The notes below the pieces were generated by a model, which made no database searches, had not been told where the DNA came from, and saw only the letters and a program-made list of their open reading frames with translations. Both the position numbers and the translations under genes were made by a program. Shown here piece by piece: positions 11,281 through 24,924 of a stretch of DNA of 64,000 bases. This DNA is from Tethya wilhelma (lineage: Eukaryota > Porifera > Demospongiae > Tethyida > Tethyidae), in NCBI GenBank assembly GCA_964030475.1, contig CAXIPT010000001.1, positions 3,137,075-3,201,074 on the forward strand, read 5' to 3'. Numbering within the stretch: the stretch's first letter is position 1; every line of letters starts with the position of its first letter.

Positions 11281-14200
11281 TTACTCGGTAGACTCAGTAG
11301 TAGAGGGTTCTGCACTAGTGTCTTCTTGACCTGCAGTTGGTTCACCTGCACTCTCTTCTGGAGCCTATGGAAGTAGTCGAGAGAAGCAACTCATAAATAG
11401 AACAATCTGTGTGCATGTAAGTGTGTACCATACCGGTTTCTCTAAGGTTTCACTAGCAGGTGTACTCTTTTCCTCTTCTTCTGTCTTCACTTCAGGAAGA
11501 GGTTCATCAACAGGACTAGTATTATCAGTTTCTTTCTTCTCATCCTCAGTTTGCTCTTGGGTCTCAGATGGAGCTACCACTAGAGTGAAGACAATTACAG
11601 CACCAGACAGTTTTATGAAGTGTGTGTATGTTTTTCACAAGGAAACAACAACAATAGCAAACAAAATACCTTCAGCTGATATTTCTTTCAGAGTATCTTG
11701 GCCTGTTTCCTCAACTGGTTTAGTTTCTACTGTTTCCCTCTCTGGCTCAGTGGTTTCAGGGTTTGCAGCTATCCAGGATAGAAATCAAGGTGTTTGTAAC
11801 CCTGTTATAATGACCTTTTGAAACACTAGAAATTATCATACCTGGTGTGGTATCCATTTCCTCTGCAGGTTCAGTGATATCTTTGTCTGTGATAGCTGTG
11901 GTTGGTGGTGGCACCTTTTCATCACCACCATCACCATCCAGTCTTTGCCCAACTAAACTCTCACCCACAGAACCATCACCTACAGCTGCAGCATCTGGGA
12001 GAGTTGACTCTTCTTCTGCTTCCTTGTTAGTATTTGTAGTTTGTGTTTCACTGTCTGGTTGCTGCTCTGGGGTAGGTTTATCATCATCAGTGCTAGGAGG
12101 TTTCTCTGTGGTAGCTTGTCCAACAGCACCATCACTGGAAACCTCCATTGGTGTTTCATCATTTGCCTGTGTGCTACCAGGTCCCTCATCTGGAGATCAA
12201 ACACATCTCTTACTTGGTTTCACCCATCGTACAACAGACCTACCTATCGGTGGTTCTTCCGTCATCTGATTCTTCTCTTCATCCTTCTTTTCACCTGCTG
12301 TCTCTTCACTAGTCTCTACACCACCACCACCACTACTAGGAGCGGAGCCCGTCGATGATGGAGCAGGTTCTGTCTTATCTCCACTCTCTCCTTCAGCCTT
12401 AGTCTCACTGCCAGCCGTGGCTGGAGCTGCAGTAGTGCTACTGGTAGCAGCAGATGATGGGGTGGTGCTCTTACTCTCTGCAGATGGTGTAGCCGGTGGA
12501 ACACCGCCACTGCCCCCTCCGCTAGGGGTCTTGATTCCTGGGGGGGAGCGGTGTGGTGGGGGACGAAGAGTGGGAGGGAACTGGAGGGGGGTCTGTGGTT
12601 GGAGGGTGGGACTCTGCAACGATCGCACCTCAGCTGCTTTTAGTTGGTCTCGCTGAAACTGTTGTCTGTCACAGAGTAATTGCTGACGCTGGAGTTCAAG
12701 CTGAAAATGTATGATGCAATGTGTGNACATGTTGTGTGCAATGCCTTGCATGCAACAATGTTGCACAGTGTATGATGGCCTTTGAATGAAAGTGTCATTT
12801 TTTTGACCCACTCTAGTGGTTGGAGGGTGGGACTCTGCAACGATCGCACCTCAGCTGCTTTTAGTTGGTCTCGCTGAAACTGTTGTCTGTCACAGAGTAA
12901 TTGCTGACGCTGGAGTTCAAGCTGAAAATGTATGATGCAATGTGTGCACATCATACATACACACCATATGGTTGATAACAATAATAAACCAACACAGTGC
13001 AACAGCATGATAACACAAAAATCAAATACACACCAGATAGTACTTACAGATTCTCTTTCTCTGTCCATAATAGCCTCTAGTTCTTCAAAATGTTTCAACT
13101 TAATCTCGAGCTTCTTCATCTGGGTCTCAACAAGCAGAGCCACCAGTGACTTGAGCTTCCTCTCTTCAGCAGTTGCCAGATGCTGAGAAATGGGAGCACT
13201 CATTGACCCATACACTTGGCACATTGACTCTCTCCATTACCTTGGCCTTCACAGCAGCAGAAGCTAGAGCAGCAGCTGCAGCAGTAGCAACATTTCCTTT
13301 TGACGGAGCAACACTCTTACTGTCAGGTGTAGCAGTAGTAGTGGGAGGAGGTTTGTCTTTGCTGTCACCACCACCACCACCAGAGCTCAACTCCTCTGAG
13401 TCAGGTTTAGAGGACTCTCCATTAGTAGTAGGCTTCTCTTCCTCTTTATTGGTGGATTCCTAGGGCACAAAGGGCAGCCATCACTGTCACACAGCTTGCT
13501 ACTAATGTTGCAACATTGTGTCAACACTACCTTATCTTTAGTGGAAGTTTGTTCGGTGGCAGATGTCGTTTTCTCTGAAGTAGAAACACTTGTTTTCTTG
13601 TTCATCTCTGGTATTTCATCTTTCAAACGACTAAACTCGGCTGCAGAGTCCAAAATACTCCATGACACTAAACAAACCACAAGACATTATCATAAACTCA
13701 CCTAACGCTGCCTTTGCTGCAGCTGCTGCGATGCGAGGGTCGACAACAGAGGCCAGGAAGGCCACGGTCGACATGATGGGGTTGCCTTGCTGACTGAAAG
13801 GGATGGGCTGGTAGGCCAGTGGACCGAGGGAGTTGGGAGACTCCTCTAGGTAAGGATCTTCAATGGGGAGCTTCAAGAAGTGCAGGATACACTCATCCTG
13901 GGTACGAGTTCCAACATGACTGGCAACTTTGTTCCAATCGTCCCGATGCATCTCCAACCCCTAGAGTGGGTCAAAAAAATGACACTTTCATTCAAAGGCC
14001 ATCATACACTGTGCAACATTGTTGCATGCAAGGCATTGCACACAACATGTTTGATATTAGTGTATGATGGCCTTGAGATACACGGATATGTACTACTGAC
14101 TCTTCACTGCAGCAGACATGCTTTAGGCATTACCTCCAATAGCAATAGTGTTTCCTGGTCAGTCCATGGTTTCTCAGTGTCCTTTTCAGACTTGTATATA

Positions 14201-15509
14201 TCAGTTCGAAGACTAAAAAAAATTATGTATGTGACATAATAAAGAAACACAATAAAAAGACCACATTGCCAATGTATGCTCACACACCCCAAATTCTCCA
14301 TGGGGTTTCTTTCCTTCTCGGGTGGCTTGTCTCCTCCCAACTGGACGAGCTGATCAGTGGAGGACTGTCCAGTTGCACCACTTCCACCACCACTTGCAGC
14401 ACCACTTCCACCACTACCACCACCTCCCCCCGCACTGTTGCTACCAGTACTAGCACTCCCTTGCTGCTGAGACTTGAGGCCTGGCTGAGGCTGTACTCCC
14501 ATTGGTGTATCAACCTGAAAAGAGAAACAAAAAACCCAAACCTTTTTTAAAACTGTGGAACATGAAAATTCCACAAAAGATCCTTGCATTGTTATACACA
14601 TGTGAAGTATAGTCTCACTAGTCAGACTCTCCCATTGTCAGTGGAGAGTCTGGCTAGAGGGAGAGAGTGGAGTGGTTCTCACCAGGACGTTGAAGTGTGC
14701 TGTAGAAGGAGGTCCCATCATCTGCGAATGCTTGTCCCCTTCCAAGTGATGGTTGACCAGTCCCCACTGCTCAAGGAAGCCGTGCACCCTCATGATGGCT
14801 CCCACATCTCCGGCAAGATTGCGTCGACAAGCAGTCACTGAGAGGTACTCGGTGGGATTCAGTCGGAAACTGTCTATCATGAAGTTACGATAGGCCATAT
14901 AGCTGCAACAATCATTCAATGAATAAGTGCAAAGACACCAATGAATGCTTTATAATGGTGCTAACATTTCAGGTGTTTTGGATCGGTTCTTTCCACTGAA
15001 GAATTCCGGCAGTGATCTCTTCTCAATGGCATGCACGCTGCTGTAGTTGAACCACATGGAGTAGCTTGGAATGACAATGTTGTGTGCTTGGGTAATGGCT
15101 GTATCCTCAGAAGGAAACTTGTCCCGAGACTCTAGAATACGTTTGTCTTGAGTCGGCACTCCATTCACTGGTGCTGTGAGGTACAGAGAGTATGTACTCT
15201 TATTAATGCACACCACATCTACACTCAATGACATTATTGCATATACAATGTACTGAAGTTAGTTCACATCTCCTATAATATAGTGCCTACTTGAGGTCTT
15301 GGGCGTAGCAGTTCCCTGTGGTTGTTGCTCACTAGATACAGCTGGACTTGATCCGCTCCTGGCTGGACTGGGCTGGGTGGGAGGGGCCATGGGGGGAGTG
15401 GTGTCCATGGACTGGGTAGTCTCACTGGCGTCAACAGCAGGCAAGGGAGCAGTCGATGGAAGCTCAGCTAATTTACTACCAACTGGAGGGGCTGAATGTT
15501 GTGTGTGTG

Positions 15510-15542
<33 letters not shown>

Positions 15543-16012
15543 ATGTGTGTGGCACACAGTGTGTTTGTTTGGGTGCAAATTAATAATGACCTTCTCAACT
15601 AATAAACTTACCATCAGTAGGCATTTCATCACTTCCTGGTTGTCTTGCCTTGGGATGAACTTCCTCGACCTTCAGAGGTTGTGGAGGATTAGGCAAGTCT
15701 TTAGTGAGGTCTTCCTCTCCTCCAGCAGCCTCTTCACTGGTGCTGTGCAGTCTGGTTGCAGCACGACGTGTGCTTGGTCTAAACACACAACAAAGACACA
15801 TGTGTAAAGCACACGTACAAATTTCAATATCTATTCATTTGGTGGTGTTGTCTTTCTTGTAAAGATGAAGCAGAAACATGTAGCATTACCTCTTCTTCCT
15901 TGGCCTCTTGGCACTTGACTCAGGGGGAGAGGGGGAGGAGACACGTGGTCGTTTCATTACCCGACTACCACGGTCACGCCGGCCTACCTCTGGTGTTTCA
16001 GGCTGTGAGGGA

Positions 16013-16059
<47 letters not shown>

Positions 16060-17716
16060 ACAGGCAATTTAACGAACATTATACTGGACAATGAGGATAA
16101 CACAATAAGTACCTCATCGGGAAGGGGTGGGGAAGTTTTGACAAATTTCCTTCGTGTGAGCCCAAGATAAGGTGCAGTCTGTTGTAACCGTTCATCCTAT
16201 AATGTAGAATAAACCAGTGATTCTATCCAACATTGTTGGCCACTCATTCCATGCCTACCACAATGATGAGCTCATAGTCCTCTTCGTTCATCCACTCATT
16301 GAACTGGTCACTGTCTGTCAGCCACCGGCTACTCACCCACCATTGCTTGGGCACGGGAGGACTGGGCTCAGGTGAGGCTCCACTCATCTCAGAGAGAGGG
16401 ATGACTGTATCATAGCTACAACGAAAGGACAGGTCAGAAAACACCGCATGACTCAATCACAAACTATTGTCGGGGGTACTATATATGGAGCATTGAAACA
16501 CACACAATAAAGAATGGGTGTTATTCTACCGGGATCGAAAATAAACCCACAGCTTGCATGGATGATGAAACTAAACTAGCTTAGATGCTGACTCTCTCAC
16601 CTGTCAGGGAAGTACCACCAGTGTACAAGGACACTCTTGCCACGCACGTGTAGTGGTCTCATGTACTCCTCATCGGAGGGGTTTGGAGGAGGGGGAGGAT
16701 AGATGATGTGGGTCGCCTCCTCTACCGACTCTACAATGACACCCTAATGAAAGGGGCACACAAATCAGTCAAACATTACAATGTCACATAGAAGGTCCCA
16801 CTTATAGCAAGATAGTATAAAAGTAGAAATGTAGTGACTAAAAACCATAACACACAAATCAGTTAAGTCTTGCATAGTTAAAACATAGTGACCCGAAAAC
16901 TTCCAGTGGGTTGCTTTTGACTACTGTTCAAATTGAACATTGATGGATTAATACTTACCTGAAGTCTCTTGACAATCTCTGTGAGCTGCTCCATTAGCTG
17001 AGGGCCAACTGTGGTGTTGATGAGTACCCTTGGTGTCTCCCACACCTTGCTCTGAAAGAAACAGCCCAGCAATATTATAATATGATGATGTATGCAGATC
17101 ACTGTTGTTATAATAAACCTGATTGAGATCTTTATGTATGTTCATAAACAGCTCCATCCCTCTGTCGATGCGTGATGGAGAATGAAAGTCAAACCTCCTC
17201 CATGAATGTTCTGTCTTCACCCTGAATGCAGTGGCCATGATGTGACAAAGAGATCCCCCTGGATTCAGATTTTCAAACAGATTCACCGGAAGCTTTGTCA
17301 ATGCTGGGTTTGTCACATGCTTTCCGAATGCATCCTACAATAGCAGTAGTATTGAATCTAGGATGATACAAAATCTCTCCAAGTCAAACGTTTCATTTAC
17401 CTCTTGGAACTGAAGCATTGTACAGGTCAATGCAGCTAAATGTTTGTTGGTCGGTGGTTCTGCTTGGGTGTACTGTAGTGTGGATGTGTATTAAATAGAA
17501 TAGTGGGCATTTATTAGAAAGTCTCATTATTTTCAACATCAGTATAATTTTTATTTTAAAGCACATGCAACAAAAACACTTATAAACTCAAGAACAAACT
17601 TTTTTGCAATTTCTGATGAGCCACAGTCTAACGGGATCAAACTTGGCCACAATCTCGTTCGAGTCATACTGCTTCGGATCAGGTGCACCAGTTTTCTTCC
17701 TAGTTGACTGAGACAT
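11281..17716 (-). CDS. SMARCC: SWI/SNF core subunit SMARCC (BAF155/BAF170, Swi3)
   Basis: Twenty-three exons from ATG 17716 to stop 11281: 17600-17716, 17401-17472, 17119-17334, 16959-17051, 16601-16743, 16259-16415, 16113-16196, 15890-16002, 15612-15778, 15291-15491, 14966-15173, 14683-14902, 14288-14514, 14134-14212, 13702-13960, 13531-13667, 13241-13459, 13048-13182, 12244-12700, 11842-12189, 11670-11768, 11434-11579, 11281-11364; 1326 aa. Seen: the SMARCC N-terminal module (1-290), SWIRM (about 486-588, IPSYSMWF to QWGLVNHH), a Gly-rich linker, SANT (about 682-737, [13 protein letters not shown] and [15 protein letters not shown]), a coiled coil (905-975) and a Pro/Ser/Thr/Glu-rich tail. 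Known role: scaffold of BAF/PBAF nucleosome remodellers. One ancestral-type gene corresponds to the two vertebrate paralogues. The 5' part of exon 19 is duplicated at 12816-12946 with an inverted intron piece between the copies. The model uses the copy contiguous with the tail and splices over the extra one. Confidence 0.93.
12595..12946. repeat. 131-bp exon-19 duplication with inverted 90-bp intron fragment (SMARCC)
   Basis: 12595-12725 and 12816-12946 are the same 131 bp (5' end of SMARCC exon 19 plus intron). Between them 12727-12816 is the reverse complement of 13961-14050, an intron segment 1.2 kb away, and the single N lies at 12726. At the inverted join the two sources share the 8-bp microhomology GGTTGGAG. 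This fits a template-switched read or a misassembly better than a functional exon. Confidence 0.8.
13995..14074. mobile_element. 80-bp hairpin MITE-like element
   Basis: Perfect 15-bp terminal inverted repeats AAGGCCATCATACAC (13995-14009 and, inverted, 14060-14074) within a SMARCC intron, with an internal palindromic TGCAACATTGTTGCA. The whole element can form one long stem. Part of it recurs inverted at 12727-12790 because of the local rearrangement. No coding capacity. Confidence 0.6.
15500..15551. repeat. (TG)n microsatellite
   Basis: TG dinucleotide run with a few interruptions in the SMARCC intron upstream of exon 10. Confidence 0.85.
16017..16055. repeat. (GA)n microsatellite at SMARCC exon 8 acceptor
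   Basis: GA run that on the coding (minus) strand reads as (CT)n immediately before the acceptor of exon 8, so it probably serves as the polypyrimidine tract. Confidence 0.85.
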
Positions 17717-18038
17717 GATTCACAGCATACAGTGCTAACGCCTCCACTATATCCGATAGTCTCTTATCTCTGGTCTTGTACCGATCTCTGACAGCAGGTC
17801 GTTTATACACGCGCGCACCATTCACAAAAACCTCAATGCTCAAGCTGGTAATGGTCGTCGAGCCCGCCCAAAATAGCGCTTAATTTCAATGACGTAATAA
17901 AATATAGTACAAGATGGCCAGGTAGCAGAGAAGAAGACTTTGCTTTGATATCACGTATGAGAACAAGAGAGTTGTTGAGTTTCCTCGTCAACCTTTACCT
18001 GTAAGAGAATTTTTTGAGAAGCTAAGGGCTTTATCAAA
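17717..18038. promoter_or_regulatory. Bidirectional promoter SMARCC / CLASP
   Basis: 322 bp between divergent start codons. It contains a CpG-rich CGCGCGCACC patch (about 17811) and a YY1-like AAGATGGC (about 17912). No TATA box at a useful distance. Confidence 0.55.
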
Positions 18039-20459
18039 ATGGAAGTGGGAGGTATTGAGGCCAAACTGTTGGCTGGAGTGGTGCAGACTGACACCCACAA
18101 GAGATTGCAGATAGCTGAAGAACTCTTGACTTATTTTAAGAATGAAGACAACTCTGCTAGTGAGTTCCCAGAACTTGAGAGACTTATTGCTGCCCTATCA
18201 GCCTGGATGACAAGTTCCAACTTCAAGGTACAAACTACGAAAAGATGGATATTTGTATAATCTTGCCAAAAGTATTATTTTGTTGATATTATTGTAGTTC
18301 TTGATGGTAAATATCCCTGTGTGTTAATTAGTCTTTGAATGACGTGTAAATGACATTAAGTATGAATATACCCATCCCTATGCATTGCACATCTGAGACC
18401 CTAAGTTAAACTTTGCTTGTACATAACATAACCTTGCTTGTTTGTCAGGTGTCTATACATGCAATGGAGATACTGGGGGCAATTGTAGTGAGAATGGAGG
18501 AAAAGTTCAGGCCACATTTGCCGACAGGTGAGTAGTATCACTCCGTGGTGAGCAATAAATAGAACAGGTTGCTCAATTTCACTCTGTGTATCCTTATATA
18601 GTTTCATGTTAACCAGCAATGATTGTAATGCTAGGGAATGCCATTGATAGGGCATTTTGTGTTCTTCTTGCATAATATTGTGTTGATGAGCTATAAGGTT
18701 GAAGCCCGAGACCACCTGATGTTTATATTGGGTAAAATTGCGCCACTTGGCCCATCTTATGGAGAATGGGTATGTCAGCTTGTATTGGCATAGTACACAA
18801 GGTGTTTAGGACCTGGTATATGTACATCACGACATCAAACAACGGTTCAATTAGCTAGCTATGTAGCTACTTTAGTGAAGGCAGTGCCTTGTACTCTGTG
18901 TGTACTTGATTGTGACTGATTTCATGTCAACTACTACTCACTGTGATGTGTGATGTGTGTGTGTGTGTGTGTATTTTCGTTGTGTGTCTTGAAGAACCTG
19001 ATGTGAGATTCTAATTTTAGAACATCACAGCACTACCGCTTAGTATTAATCTGTATGTTTGTGTCACAGGATGGTGTACACAATGGATGTTGATTCACCA
19101 TTGTTACTTCCTAGTTCTTAGTGTAGGCTGATGACACTCTGTATTGCTTGAGTTTGGATGCCTTCCAACTACACCATAGTACACATGCATGCCTCCCGCA
19201 CGCCACTGAATACGTCATGTTTGTGTCCCATGCTACTGTGTTGATGCTCTGAGTTTGTGTATACGTTAGCTGTCCACATATTCTGTAGTGGTTTGATGTA
19301 TCCCACTCTGAGTTGTTTGTATTCGAGGAGAGGGTGGGTGGATAATATATTGTGTTTCTCTTTAGAAATAGTGCTAACTTGTAAACTTGTGGTATGCAGG
19401 ATATTACTATATATAAGTGTACCCCTCTCACTGTTTATACCTTGTATATGCAGCCCCTCACAAGTACCCTCATGATTCACATGCACCCACTCTGTTTTGT
19501 TGTGCACTCCTAACTCTAATCCAATTTCCTAACTGCACCTGTTACACACACACACATGTATATCTACAACACACTTGCAGTGTTTCCTTCGTTGCGTGAG
19601 CGTCTTGGTGATGCTAAAGACCAGGTACGTGAGCAGGCCCAGCTCCTCATCCAACTCATCATGCAGAACGTGGTCTCGGCCCCTCAATCCATTCTCGATC
19701 GGCTCCTAGAATCGGCTTTCACTCATAAAAACTGGCGGGTTAAAGAACAAGGCCTCATGTGTCTCTCCAGAACCCTCAGCTAGTAAGTACCACCGTCTGC
19801 TCTGTTGATTACACGTAGACTGTTTACAAGTGGCACTTCAATGTGCACTATCAAGAGTACACAATGGTCTCCCAGTATGTGATGTTGTGTCTTTGTTCTG
19901 CTTTCAACTTGTAGCTTTGGTTCAGGTCAGATCTCAGTGAGCAAGTTCATGGGCAATATCTGCACTCTGTTGGGTGATGCTAACAGCCAGGTCCGCTCCT
20001 GTGCCATGGAGACCATTGTGGAGATATACAGGCATGTCGGGGTCAAAGTTCGAATTGATCTCTCGCGGCGTGGCTTGCCGGCATCGCGAATGAGTCAGTT
20101 GACGGCTAGGTTTGATGCCGTGGATGCCACTACTGGCAACAGTTCAAGTGTCCACTCTGATACAGAGGTACGATGTGTGTGTGTGTGTGTTGTTCCTAGA
20201 CCAATAGCATGTACAGATACAGGTAACCCTTGGGCAGTGACCAGACAGCATTCCTGGGATATTTTATAACTTGAGCAATCAACATTTTTTTCTGTTTCGA
20301 GTGTAAGAGGCTGTCGGTGAACAGCATTACTTCCTATAAGGGCTCTCATGCACCACGGCAGTGTGTGTGTGTCTGTGTGTGTTCTCATGAATGAATGGTT
20401 TACTGTAACAGTCAACAACAAGGCTTCTTTCCCTGAACCTTCTGTGCTTTTGATATGCG

Positions 20460-20501
<42 letters not shown>

Positions 20502-22637
20502 AAGTACACTTGCATGTATGTAGTTCTGTCTGTGTGTTGTAATAGTTGTAGCCTAGTGTCCCGATTTATTGTTGGGGGGAAATACAGGGAATGAGGCTAG
20601 CAATATTAACCTCAGCTATGAGGGCTAATCTCTATGGCTATATTACAGGAGATAGATGATGATAGAGCCAGTATCAGTTCCTGTGGCAGTAACACCAGTG
20701 CCCGTACCCATGGCTCAACACGCTCCATGGGGAGCAGCAAGAGTGCCTCTCGTGTCCAGTCGAGGCCATCCAGTGTGGCGAGGATGGCCGCTGGGGTGTC
20801 TGCCGGTGCCGTCACTGAGAGCAGCTTTGAGAAGACCTTTGCAGAGATACCGGAAATAAGTGTGAGTGTGGGTATATACTGTGATTGTTGTGTGTATTGC
20901 CATATGTGATATGAATACATGGTCGGTTGCAGACATACATATATGGCTACGTTCGTATACACACACACTCACAGTTGTTCACACAAAACGATGTCGACAA
21001 GAAAGTGACTGAAATTGTTGAGACCCTCAACAACACAAGCAAGCCATGGGATGTCAGAATAACAGCGGTGAGTGCAATCATCTTGTAATGGTAAAGTCTG
21101 TGCACGTCTCATCCAAGTGTACCTCCACGAATGATTGCAGCTGAAGAGCCTGAGATCGGTTGTCAAGTGTGAGCCAACAGAACATGCCCACTTTCGCACA
21201 CTCCTTCACAGCTTGGAGTCGCCAATGACCACCTCAGTAAGTCACGGTGAACACATGCAGTTCTGATTTGTCCTTACCAGTGGTCTAATCTTATTAATGT
21301 GTACTTTCAATCTTAGCTGAAGGACTTACGTTCTCAAGTAACAAGGGAGGCTTGTATCACTCTCAGCTATATGGCAGTAGTGCTGGGAATTGATATGGCA
21401 CATTTTGCAGAACTGGTGATGCCTCAGCTCATTTCATTGCTTCAAAATTCGGCAAAAGTCATGGCTAGTTCAGCAGAAGTCTGTCTTAAATATTTATTCA
21501 AAGTATGTGAGATTTTCTTAGTGTCGTAAACTATCACCACTTGGTGTTTCATTTCTCTTCGTTTGTCCCACTCATTTCAGAATATCCACACTCATCGATT
21601 GTTGACTCAGCTCTCAACAAGGGGGCTCACATCAAAATCACCAGTCACTAGAAAGTGAGTACTGTTGTCCATACATACATACATGAAATTGTATGAAGTA
21701 TAATATTATGTCTGTATTATTCTTAGACAATGTGCTGAGCTGTTCTGTCTTGCTGTAACAAACTGGGAGACACAGAGACTAGATAAAGCTGTCCCTATAG
21801 TGGAAGACCTCCTCAAGAAGGGGCTCACTGATCCTGACAGTGTTGCTAGGAAACACACAAGGAGGTATTTTGTGTACACTTATAGTAGAATTATTGTAGC
21901 ATGGTATATGAGGCTTAATAATGCCTCATTTGTTTTACGTTGTACTACTCTGTGTAGAGCATTTTGGGGCTACCACAGACACTTTCCTTCCAATGCACGA
22001 AAGATGTTGGACTCTTTCGATGCTCAACTTCAAAAGCACATCAATGATGAAAAGCTGGCCATGGAGAGAGATGGCAACGCTGCTGCTGCCTCCAACACAG
22101 GCTCACTGAGACCCCCTCTCCCTCGCAGCAGAAGACCTGCTCCCCTCTCCAGCCAGAGCGTAACAAGTGAGCCTCTTAGCCAGTGGCTACAGTGGCCATG
22201 TGAACACTCTCTCTCCTTTGTTCTTCTTCCTGTACAGATATGATGATATCCACAGCTCCAGTATCTCCCACAAGTCCCGAAAGCACTCCCTCCATTCGTC
22301 TGATTCGACCCACTATTCGTTCTCCGCGTGTTCGACACAAAACAGACCCCAAGTCCTCACTTCGTTCGGCCTCCAGCATGGAGAATATTTTAGTTAAACG
22401 TGCAAAGTCCCCCACTAGTCCGCTCTCCACCAGTCCCATACCACGCCCCCCCAGTAGAACGGAGAAGGTGCCCGGAGTGAGACCACCATCCCGAGGGGGG
22501 ATTGCAAAGATGCAGAAGAGAGGCTCAGGAAGGGACCTTCTACCACAGAAGGCAAAGCAACGATCAAGAAGTGCTCAACCGAGTCCAACTCATAGGTGAG
22601 TATGGTACAGTAGTGGATTAGAATCTATAATGATGAT

Positions 22638-22732
<95 letters not shown>

Positions 22733-24876
22733 NGTGTGTGTTATAAGTACACTTGCATGTATGTAGTTCTGTCTGTGTGTTGTAATAGTTGTAGCCTAGT
22801 GTCCCGATTTATAGTTGGGACAGAAATACAGGGAACTAAGCTAGCAATATTAACCTCAGCTATGAGGGGTAATCTCTATGGCTATATTACAGGAGATAGA
22901 TGATGATAGAGCCAGTATCAGTTCGTGTGGCAGTAACACCAGTGCCCGTACGCACGGCTCAACACGCTCCATGGGGAGCAGCAAGAGTGCCTCTCGTGTC
23001 CAGTCGAGGCCATCCAGTGTGGCGAGGATGGCTGCCGGGGTGTCTGCCGGTGCCGTCACTGAGAGCAGCTTTGAGAAGACCTTTGCAGAGATACCGGAAA
23101 TAAGTGTGAGTGTGGGTATATACTGTGATTGTTGTGTGTGTTGCCATATGTGATATGAATACATGGTCGGTCGCAGACATACATATATGGCTACGTTCGC
23201 ATACACACACTCGCAGTTGTTCACACAAAATGACGTCGACAAGAAAGTGACTGAAATTGTTGAGACTCTGAACAACACAAGCAAGCCATGGGACGTCAGA
23301 ATAACAGCGGTGAGTGCAATCATCTTGTAATTATAAAGTCTGTGCACGTCTCATCCAAGTGTACCTCCACGAATGATTGCAGCTGAAGAGCCTGAGATCG
23401 GTTGTCAAGTGTGAGCCAACAGAACATGCCCACTTTCGTACACTCCTTCACAGCTTGGAGTCACCAATGACCACCTCAGTAAGTCACGATGAACACATGC
23501 AGTTCTGATTTGTCCCTTTGTTTGCTTACCAGTGGTCTGATTGTAATATTGTGTACTTTCAATCCCAGCTGAAGGACTTGCGTTCTCAAGTAACAAGGGA
23601 GGCTTGTATCACTCTCAGCTACATGGCAGTAGTGCTGGGAATTGATATGGCGCATTTTGCAGAACTGGTGATGCCTCAGCTCATTTCATTGCTTCAAAAT
23701 TCGGCAAAAGTCATGGCCAGTTCAGCAGAAGTCTGTCTTAAATATTTATTCAAAGTATGTGAGATTTCCTTAGTGTCGTAAACTATCAGCACTTGGTTTT
23801 TCATTTCTCTTTGTTTGTCCCACTCTTTTCAGAATATTCACACTCATCGATTGTTGACTCAGCTCTCAACAAGGGGGCTCACATCGAAATCACCAGTCAC
23901 TAGAAAGTGAGTACTGTTGTCCATACATACATGAAATTGTATGAAGTATAATATTATGTCTGTATTATTCTTAGACAATGTGCTGAGCTGTTCTGTCTTG
24001 CTGTAACAAACTGGGAGACACAGAGACTAGATAAAGCAGTCCCTGTAGTGGAAAACCTCCTCAAGAAGGGGCTCACTGATCCTGACAGTGTTGCTAGGAA
24101 ACACACAAGGAGGTATTTTGTGTACACTTATAGTAGAATTATTGTAGCGTGGTATACATGGCTTAATAATGCATCATTTGTTTTACCTTGTACTACTCTG
24201 TGTAGAGCATTTTGGGGCTACCACAGACATTTTCCTTCCAATGCACGAAAGATGTTGGACTCTTTCGATGCTCAACTTCAAAAGCACATCAATGATGAAA
24301 AGCTGGCCATGGAGAGAGATGGCAACGCTGCTGCTGCCTCCAACACAGGCTCACTGAGACCCCCTCTCCCTCGCAGCAGAAGACCTGCTCCCCTCTCCAG
24401 CCAGAGCGTAACAAGTGAGCCTCTTAGCCAGTGGCTACAGTGGCCGTATGAACACTCTCTCTCCTTTGTTCTTCTTCCTGTACAGATATGACGATATCCA
24501 CAGCTCCAGTATCTCCCACAAGTCCCGAAGGCACTCCCTCTATTCGTCTGATTCGACCCACTATTCGTTCTCCGCGTGTTCGACACAAAACAGACCCCAA
24601 GTCCTCACTTCGCTAGGCCTCCAGCATGGAGAATATTTTAGTTAAACGTGCAAGGTCCCCCACTAGTCCGCTCTCCACCAGTCCCATACCACGCCCCCCC
24701 AGTAGAACGGAGAAGGTGCCCGGAGTGAGGCCACCGTCCCGAGGGGGGATTGCAAAGATGCAGAAGAGAGGCTCAGGAAGGGACCTTCTACCACAGAAGG
24801 CAAAGCAACGATCAAGAAGTGCTCAACCGAGTCCAACTCATAGGTGAGTATGGTACAGTAGTAGATTAGAATCGAT

Positions 24877-24924
<48 letters not shown>

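Noticed and set aside
20935..20974. Earlier acceptor for CLASP exon 6
   Set aside because: The extra stretch is 42 bp in copy A but 40 bp in copy B and has no TOG similarity, so it is intronic; the acceptor before TTG is used.
22640..22741. Repetitive arrays considered as CRISPR-like
   Set aside because: They are plain dinucleotide microsatellites with no spacers, in an animal genome.
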